DNA of 23,116 nt from Chalciporus piperatus. Its lineage: Eukaryota > Basidiomycota > Agaricomycetes > Boletales > Boletaceae. Below the pieces are notes generated by a model. The model saw only the letters and a list, made by a program, of their open reading frames with translations. It was not told the origin of the DNA and made no database searches. The position numbers were made by a program, and so were the translations under genes. The number at the start of each line of letters is the position of its first letter. The stretch's first letter is position 1. Shown in pieces: positions 18,401 through 23,116 of this stretch. The stretch spans positions 1 through 23,116 of the forward strand of contig JBBPTG010000333.1 in assembly GCA_038093975.1 (NCBI GenBank). Direction: 5' to 3'.

Positions 18401-18809
18401 CGCGCAACGACAACGGACTGGCACCATACCTCTATCCACCTCACATCCCCAGTACCACGATGCCTGCTTCGTATGTCACCGACTGGGCCATATACGTGTC
18501 CACTGTCCCGTATACCAGTGTCCCATGTGCTTCTGCTGGGCACCCGGTCACATTCAAGGTCGTTGCCCACTTAGGCGTGGACAGAGACATACAACCACAC
18601 CACCTGTTGCACCCTCTTCCCGTTCCCGCGGATCAACCAATACCAATCGAGCTGCTCGACGCCCCCCTCCACTCTATACCCGTATCTCGGGTGAGACTTA
18701 TTCACGCGACAACGACGACACCACTCTCTATGACGGGGATGATCCAACCGACGATGTCGGATATGCAAACATGACCGGTTCTCCAGGTCACTACGGGTTA
18801 AGCATTTGA
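15441..18809 (+). CDS. pol: G2 pol: protease, reverse transcriptase, RNase H, truncated integrase fused to a zinc-knuckle domain
   Basis: Entered from gag by -1 frameshift at 15441; the first in-frame ATG is 15519. Domain order: aspartic protease (DSGA, 15588-15599; IILGLPWL); reverse transcriptase (YPLPLIGDLVDKL, FTKFDVRWGYNN, catalytic YMDD at 16755-16766); RNase H (TIATDASKFASGG, YDHELLAVIRALKTWRHYL); integrase zinc finger HH-CC (HPTAGHPGYLKTR, GCATCQQNK); and the first catalytic Asp in VSCDLIT. The integrase core then ends abruptly at about 18066: the second Asp and the Glu of DDE are gone. The frame runs on for ~248 residues of different sequence with two zinc knuckles (CFVCHRLGHIRVHC and CX2CX6HX4C in CPMCFCWAPGHIQGRC) and a Ser/Arg/Thr-rich tail. 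No stops or frameshifts interrupt it. Integration would be impossible without another integrase. Confidence 0.9.
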   Translation, partial: LGREALPTQASPVTCAPVLVKSRKRSMQIPIQIIVPSHTMKTVETHTLIDSGADISCIDWGFIRRNQIPTTRLETPIRVRNVDQTANKSGMILFTTTLFLDIEGITQEVVFQVMNCGNENIILGLPWLEKANPAIDWHRRTLSLSESIDESKKLYTIHAAACKANDQLFTRPTPPPRHSYVTPEVDKQLYDYLDSETESSFLNRAYENHTLNRIILCGSRFVLNHVVARLTRATELAIAAKLAKPKPILPKEYVKYASGFDEPSAGHLPPSRIYDHEINLKESFVPKIGKLYPLSPDEKKATEDFLEENLHTGKICPSNSPQASPFFFVKKKDGKLRPSQDYRYLNEHTTRDAYPLPLIGDLVDKLKDAKVFTKFDVRWGYNNVRIKDGHQWKAAFLTHKGLFEPTVMFFGLNNSTATFQRFMNDSFRDMIAEGWLVIYMDDLLIFSPDDASHTARTQRVLERMQELDLHLCLEKYNFAVNEVEDLGIIVCPGELAMDPVKLDGISQWPVPTTVKEVRSFLGFANFYRHFIPNYSLVARPLIDLTKKNHRWDWNNACQDAFARLKQMFLAKPVLCFPDLSKPFTIATDASKFASGGILLQTDANGDWHPCSYLSQSFGDAERNYNIYDHELLAVIRALKTWRHYLHGSPFPVQVFTDHKNLTYFRQPQNLNRRQARWLLDLADFDLKMIHVPGSSLASPDALSRRADHFPTNADDNAGTTLLLPSLFVRVIDAAMNNHISSLSKDDPFLLTALQAIDGDIPAPFRSRLADWQMNNGVLTYQGRVYIPPDENLRRTVVQRCHDHPTAGHPGYLKTRQLVAAEFWWPGLAQFVRKYVEGCATCQQNKANTHSTTPPLMPIPSKSSKPFQQVSCDLITLYRAYLQASRLANLPPSLTTVHQAHSEAASLRNIHGDLITNLSIALYELRMPEFLDDLDHYLRESASAAQSPTPVIGVSTSSLPSSIPSASSSPLNDEEEAVFFRAERNHITAQRQRTGTIPLSTSHPQYHDACFVCHRLGHIRVHCPVYQCPMCFCWAPGHIQGRCPLRRGQRHTTTPPVAPSSRSRGSTNTNRAARRPPPLYTRISGETYSRDNDDTTLYDGDDPTDDVGYANMTGSPGHYGLSI

Positions 18810-18846
18810 CTAGCTTTTATCTTCGTCGATGACTTGATTCTAATAC

Positions 18847-18854
18847 GGGGGTAA
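18847..18854 (+). other. Polypurine tract next to the G2 3' LTR
   Basis: GGGGGTAA lies directly against the start of the 3' LTR at 18855, the expected position of the polypurine tract that primes plus-strand DNA synthesis in LTR retrotransposons. It is short and ends in TAA. Confidence 0.6.
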
Positions 18855-19326
18855 TGTTACGATCACTCGTTCTTTCCTTTCCCTATTACCTTGTACTAAG
18901 TCCTAGTTGCTGGTTCGAGTCCTGCCTAGGCCTTCCATTTCTTACCTTGCTTCAGTCAGCGAACATTCTTTAATGTTCTTTAACCTTCCACGCTTCGTCA
19001 TCGCTGACTCATATGCTTACCGAGCATGACTCATTCTTATTTGTCATGACTTGTTCTTACATATTCCGACTTGTTCTATGCCTGCCCTTAACTCGTTTCT
19101 TCACTTATATAAACCCTCGAGTTTCCTCCTGTAACCCTAAGTTAGACCTACGCAATCTAGCCTGGTTACTCCTCGTCTCCCTTGAATCCTCTGAGAGTCA
19201 CCGTCCCACTCTTGAACGGACGCTAGGCCTTAACGTGGACATCCCATCGTTAGGCTACCTTTGAAACCCTTGTCCTTGACTAGGCTTTTGTGTCTACGCT
19301 TTGACCTACCCGGTACAAGCGTAACA
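18855..19326 (+). repeat. 3' LTR of G2 (472 bp)
   Basis: TGTTAC...GTAACA, colinear with the 5' LTR. A TATATAAA box is conserved at 19106-19113. It has one copy of the 20-bp unit that is doubled in the 5' LTR and carries an 8-bp segment (around 18908-18918) that the 5' LTR lacks. Most differences between the two LTRs are transitions. Its right edge abuts the integrase coding sequence of element G3. Confidence 0.93.
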
Positions 19327-22300
19327 ACTTCTTTGTGTGCCTTTCCACATTTCTCTAAGAATGCACCAGCCGGAGATGAATCGCCTTCAAATCCCATGCG
19401 TGGGAAGTAGTTTTTTGTGATAGCGAAGGGGATCGTTCCGGTGGCAGTGGAAAGGGAGGAATTGTGGTGGAACTGTGCTATCTTCAACCAATCAGCCCAT
19501 TCTGTTTGACGTTTAGCCACATAAGCGCGGAGATACTGCTGAAGTTCTCGGTTCATACGCTCTGTTTGGCCATCGGTTTGAGGGTGATAAGCGGTTGACA
19601 GCTTCTGTTCTATTCCTAGAAGGGTGCAAAGCTGCGAAGTGAATTCCGATGCAAATTGCGGTCCTCGATCTGAAACAATCGAAGAGGGAAGTCCGTGTCT
19701 ACACCAAACATTGTCTCTAAATAAGATAGCTAGTTCTTTCGAATAAATTGTCTTTTTACAAGCGATAAACTCGACTTCTTTAGAGAAGCGATCTACAATT
19801 ACACAAATAGCATCAAGGCCACGTGATTTGGGGAAACCCGTGGTAAAGTCTATAGATATATCCTTCCATGGTTCTTTCGGAACGGGAAGGGGAATTAATT
19901 TGCCAGCTTGTGCAGTTGACTTTCCCTTCGTGAGGGCGCACATCTGACAATGTTCTACATAAGTTTTAACGTCTTTTGTGACACCAGGCCACGAGAAATA
20001 GCGAGTAACCAGGTGTAAAGTACGTCCTTGGCCACCATGGCCGCCAATAGGAGAATCATGAAGGATTGTAAGTAGTTTAGTACGTAAGGAAATAGGTATG
20101 AAAACTTTGTTTTTATCATTTTTAAATACTATAGACCCCTTGTCAAAAACGAAGCTATCTAGAGTATCATTTTTTATTTTTTCTGATTCATTTTGTATTT
20201 CGTCGTAAATAGGTGAAGAAAGAGTGACTGTATTAATGAAAACAGAAGCAGAAAGTACGGTAATATTTTTGTTGTGGTCGGAATCTGCTTCTCTGTGATC
20301 TTCTCGACGGGATAAAGCATTAGCCCTTCCATTTGTAGAACCTGGTTTATAAATAATCGAGTAATTATACTCTGAGAGCAACACGTTCCAGCGTGCTTGA
20401 CGTGGGCTCAGAGTTTGGGGAGATTTCCAGTATTCGAGATTCTTGTGGTCTGTCCAAATCTCGAAATGTTCTCGACCCATTAGATAATGTCTCCATTCCT
20501 GCAAAGCCCGAATGACAGCTAGAAGCTCCTTGTCATAAACCGGGTAGTTCTTCTCGGCAGAACTAAAGGAATGGGAAATGAAGGCACAAGGCCTCCAGAG
20601 GCCATCATCGCATTTAACCAAGAGCACAGCTCCCGTTGCAATATCACTAGCGTCCGTTTCCACTCTGACTTCTTTAGAGTGGTCAGGATATGCCAAAAGC
20701 GGAGCGGTTGTGAATTGCTGCTTCAGCTTGTCAAAGCTTGCTGTTGCTCTGGTCCCCACCGGTATGGTGTGTCCTTTTTGGTAAGGTCATTCAAGGGACG
20801 AGCAATGTCAGCGAAGCCCTGAATGAAGCATTGATAGAAGTTACCCAATCCTAAAAAGGACTGAACACCCTTCAACCGAGTTGGCGCCGGCCAATCCAAA
20901 ATAGCCTGCACCTTTGAAGTGTCCATCTCTACGCCTTTCTGGGAGATAACCATTCCCAAGAAATCTACGGAATCCACCGCGAAGCTACACTTTTCTGGTT
21001 TTACGTAAAGATCGTTCTCTCTGAGACGTTGCAATACGGTTTTAACTATTTCTAAGTGCTCTGTTCTGGTTTTTCCGAACGTAAAGATCATGAGATCGTC
21101 GATATAAATAATAAGAACCCCATGAAGATCGCTAAATAGATCATTCATCATTTGTTGGAATGTGGGGGGAGAGTTCGTAAGTCCAAAGTACATAACGACA
21201 GGTTCGTAAGCGCCAAATGGAGTAACGAAAGCTGCTTTCCATTCGTCGCCTTCTTTTATTCTAACATTATTATAACCCCAACGTAGGTCCATTTTAGTAA
21301 ACATATCAGCTCCTTTGAGCTGGTCTATAAGTCCGGAAATGAGGGGAAGAGGGTAAGCGTTTTTGACAGTTCCCTCATTTACATAACGATAGTCCATAAC
21401 TAATCTCTTTTTACCGTCCTTTTTTGGAATAAAGAAAACAGGAGATGTCTGAGGGGATTTCGACGGACGAAGATATCCTTTCGATAACTCCTTATCGATG
21501 AACTTTTTAACGTCATCTAGTTCCTGTTCGGACATCGGAATCACCCGACCCTTTTTGGGAACAAAATCAGGTTTGAGATCTATTGCGTGGTCCCACGCCT
21601 TTCGGGTAGGCATACGCTCACTCTCTTGCTCTGAGAAGACGTCTAAGTACTCGTGGAGTTCTACTGGGACTTTCTCGGTGAGCCCCGCCTCAAACACTCG
21701 TCGAATAGAAAAAGAACGTTTCAAATGATAATTAACTACTTTGCACTGATCAGTGCAGCGTGTGAATTTCACTTGTTTGGCTACCCAGTCGATTTCAGGG
21801 TTGTGCCTTTCAAGCCAATCATAGCCGATGATCATGTGGTGTGTGCCAAGTACAGAAACAAAAGCGTCCATATGTTCAAAATGTCCATTGTGTCCCAAAA
21901 CAAGCGAAACCTTGTGAGTGACACCGCCTATAGCTCCCTCTGAGCCGTCGGCGTTGTACACTGGAATAGGAAAGGAAGTTCTTCCAGTGTCAAACCATGT
22001 CGCTCACAGAGCGATTTATCTATAAACGTTTCAGTTGCGCCGGAATTCAATAGAGCGGCAAACTCCATTTTCTTCCATTGCTCCCCTTTGTCGTACATAA
22101 TAGTAATAGCGAGATCCAGCTCGTTTTTCCGATTCTGATTCCTTACATGTATTTTTGATGGGATTTCTTTTTTCGAATAATTTACCTTAAGGGAATTAAG
22201 CACGAATTGTTTTACTTCTGTCGCCACGCCACTAAGGGACGCCCTTTCAGAAGGAGAAGAAAATGTATTATCAAACGAAACATGAGGCCCGGTACTAATA

Positions 22301-22362
22301 CAACCCTTTGGTAAACTAAGTCCGTGCCTTTGAGAACCCATTTCTCTCATCGGCTGCTTCCT
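19327..22362 (-). pseudogene. pol: G3 pol: protease, RT, RNase H, integrase with two frameshifts and truncated end
   Basis: The frame is entered by a -1 slip at 22362 or by the ATG at 22350-22348 that overlaps the gag stop. The protease site reads LLNSGATETF: the catalytic Asp is Asn (AAT, 22045-22047). Near 21966-21970 a one-base loss in a C run shifts the frame (LPF to PIPVYNADG). The reverse transcriptase follows with YPLPLISGLIDQL, FTKMDLRWGYNN and YIDD (21095-21106). Near 20735-20738 a one-base loss in a T run shifts the frame before FDKLKQQFTTAPLL. RNase H (RVETDASDIATGA, YDKELLAVIRALQEWRHYL) and integrase follow, with the HH-CC finger (CQMC), the first Asp in SIDFTTGFP, the second in SDRGPQF, and QTERMNRELQ holding the Glu. 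The protein ends in HKEV at the G2 LTR, so the integrase C-terminus is lost. Confidence 0.9.
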
Positions 22363-22368
22363 TTTAAA
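22347..22368 (-). promoter_or_regulatory. Candidate -1 frameshift site and ATGA overlap at the G3 gag-pol junction
   Basis: On the minus strand TTTAAAA (22368-22362) is read T TTA AAA in the gag frame, a canonical X XXY YYZ heptamer, 12 nt before the gag stop TGA (22349-22347). A -1 slip enters the pol frame directly (AGG AAG CAG CCG ATG). The stop also overlaps a pol-frame ATG as ATGA, so termination-reinitiation is an alternative. Only a weak 5-bp stem (GAGAA/TTCTC), 15 nt downstream, is visible. Confidence 0.55.
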
Positions 22369-23116
22369 GCCTCGGCTGCCTGTGCCTTGGCTTCTGACTC
22401 AATGCGGTCGCGCCAGTACGCTTCCGCTTCTTGGTTTGTATATGCCGCTTGATGCGACATGTAACTTGTGCTGGTGGACGGGCCAGCGGGGTAGGGGGAA
22501 GATTGGGGAGGGTAGGGTGCAGGGATGGTACCTGCGAAGGGCATCTGCCGGTTGTCAAACGGCAGGGAAGTCTCAACGTATTGTTGCGAATATGGATCCC
22601 ACATAACAACTTGTCTCTGACGCGGCCTGTGGGGCTTTGGGCACGCGTTTGCAAAATGACCTGGCTGGTCGCAATTGAAACAGTTTCCCCGAACGGGGGA
22701 TCTTGGCATTTGCTGTGCCGACAGATCCATCGGGGCTCCACGACCAGGCTGTGTGCCTGTGGGAGTGAAACGGGGGGCCGCATACGAAGCGGGGGGACAC
22801 GGAAGAGGGCGAGATGCAATCGGGTATCGTGGTGGAAGGTACGGATATGAAGAAGAAGGCCTAGGGGCAGGAGCGGGTGCCTGACGAACTGGTGCACCAC
22901 GTTCTACAATGATATGTTCGAAGGTACGACCTATCTTTCGGTAGGTGTCGATCGTGTCGTTGTAGCTTTGCTCATCAACAGTAGTGTTGATTTGCGCCTG
23001 ATAATAGACTTTGTAGTCTATTGCCTTTTTCAGAAGCTCTTTGGCATGAGCGTCTGCAATCTCCGATTCCGCCTTCAACAACTCAAACTCCTGGATGAAG
23101 ATATCCACAGGTTTCC
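22347..23116 (-). CDS. gag: G3 gag, C-terminal part with zinc knuckle (5' end beyond window)
   Basis: The minus-strand frame is open from the window's right edge to TGA 22349-22347. It begins in a helical capsid-like segment (FIQEFELLKAESEIADAHA, then YRKIGRTFEHIIVERG), then a Pro/Ala/Tyr-rich linker, then one CCHC knuckle CFNCDQPGHFANAC (22682-22641), then a Pro/Ser/Tyr-rich stretch and a helical end EAEAYWRDRIESEAKAQAAEALK. It would bind and package the element's RNA. The frame has no internal stops within the window, unlike pol. Its family differs from the G1 and G2 gags. Only the C-terminal portion is visible, so completeness cannot be judged. Confidence 0.85.
   Translation of the reverse strand, partial: KPVDIFIQEFELLKAESEIADAHAKELLKKAIDYKVYYQAQINTTVDEQSYNDTIDTYRKIGRTFEHIIVERGAPVRQAPAPAPRPSSSYPYLPPRYPIASRPLPCPPASYAAPRFTPTGTQPGRGAPMDLSAQQMPRSPVRGNCFNCDQPGHFANACPKPHRPRQRQVVMWDPYSQQYVETSLPFDNRQMPFAGTIPAPYPPQSSPYPAGPSTSTSYMSHQAAYTNQEAEAYWRDRIESEAKAQAAEALKGSSR

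Larger units (their letters stand above)
11480..19326 (+). mobile_element. Element G2: Ty3/gypsy LTR retrotransposon with both LTRs, nested and internally deleted
   Basis: Two LTRs in the same orientation flank gag and pol in gypsy order (protease, RT, RNase H, integrase). Element B is inserted in gag, and most of the integrase core is deleted. The 5-bp sequences outside the LTRs differ (AAGTG on the left, ACTTC on the right). The left flank is FunK1 and the right flank is gypsy G3. This argues against a single undisturbed insertion. The LTRs differ at roughly twenty positions by eye plus two indels, so the element is not young. Confidence 0.92.
19327..23116 (-). mobile_element. Element G3: Ty3/gypsy retrotransposon, minus strand, truncated at both window-visible ends
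   Basis: Gag, protease, reverse transcriptase, RNase H and integrase lie in gypsy order on the minus strand. The 3' end is cut inside integrase by the 3' LTR of G2 at 19326/19327. The 5' end runs off the window. No LTR of this element is present. Two one-base frameshifts and an altered protease site show it is dead. Confidence 0.92.

Noticed and set aside
1..23116. CRISPR array, rRNA, bacterial operon, defence or secondary-metabolite cluster
   Set aside because: No regularly spaced repeats, no rRNA-like sequence, and no genes beyond transposons, one kinase pseudogene and two hypothetical genes.

Overview
The window looks like transposon-rich nuclear DNA of a basidiomycete fungus, probably an Agaricomycete. 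The reasons are very short introns (46-55 nt) with GT/AG ends and CTRAY-like branch sites, a FunK1 fungal-type protein kinase gene, Plavaka-type transposase remnants, and three Ty3/gypsy retrotransposons of kinds familiar from Agaricomycetes. I see no bacterial operon, rRNA gene, convincing functional tRNA gene or CRISPR array. Species cannot be fixed from the sequence alone.

Layout. 1-1835 (+): a six-exon gene of unknown function, open at the window's left edge, basic and acidic, ending in an AT-hook-like motif and containing a tandem duplication of an exon together with its intron. 1958-2587 (-): a convergent single-exon hypothetical gene. 2635-6064 (+): element G1, the gag and start of protease of a Ty3/gypsy element, split by a 689-bp hAT-type MITE (3040-3728) with perfect terminal repeats and 8-bp target duplications, and carrying an in-frame TAG. 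6065-7354: element A, with CATCAG terminal inverted repeats around the 3' end of a Plavaka-like transposase gene. 7355-8294 (-): the 5' part of a second Plavaka transposase, with in-frame stops. 8517-11479 (-): a FunK1 kinase pseudogene, cut by an unidentified insert of about 0.75 kb, frameshifted, and truncated by an LTR.

11480-19326 (+): element G2, a Ty3/gypsy element with both LTRs. Its gag is split by element B (12811-14948, CATCAG terminal repeats, TG target duplication). Gag and pol are joined by what looks like a textbook -1 ribosomal frameshift signal. Most of the integrase is deleted, and the frame runs instead into a zinc-knuckle domain. 19327-23116 (-): element G3, another Ty3/gypsy element, truncated by the G2 3' LTR. 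It has a second candidate -1 slippery site, a protease with its catalytic Asp changed to Asn, and two single-base frameshifts.

Taken together this is a nest of mobile elements inserted into each other and into a kinase gene. The flanks of element A and of G2 do not match across the element, which suggests recombination between copies or deletion after insertion. The observations most worth a second look are the two -1 frameshift sites, the post-integrase zinc-knuckle domain of G2, the two CATCAG-ended elements (one linked to Plavaka coding sequence), and the exon-intron duplication. I did not find a convincing new multi-gene system.
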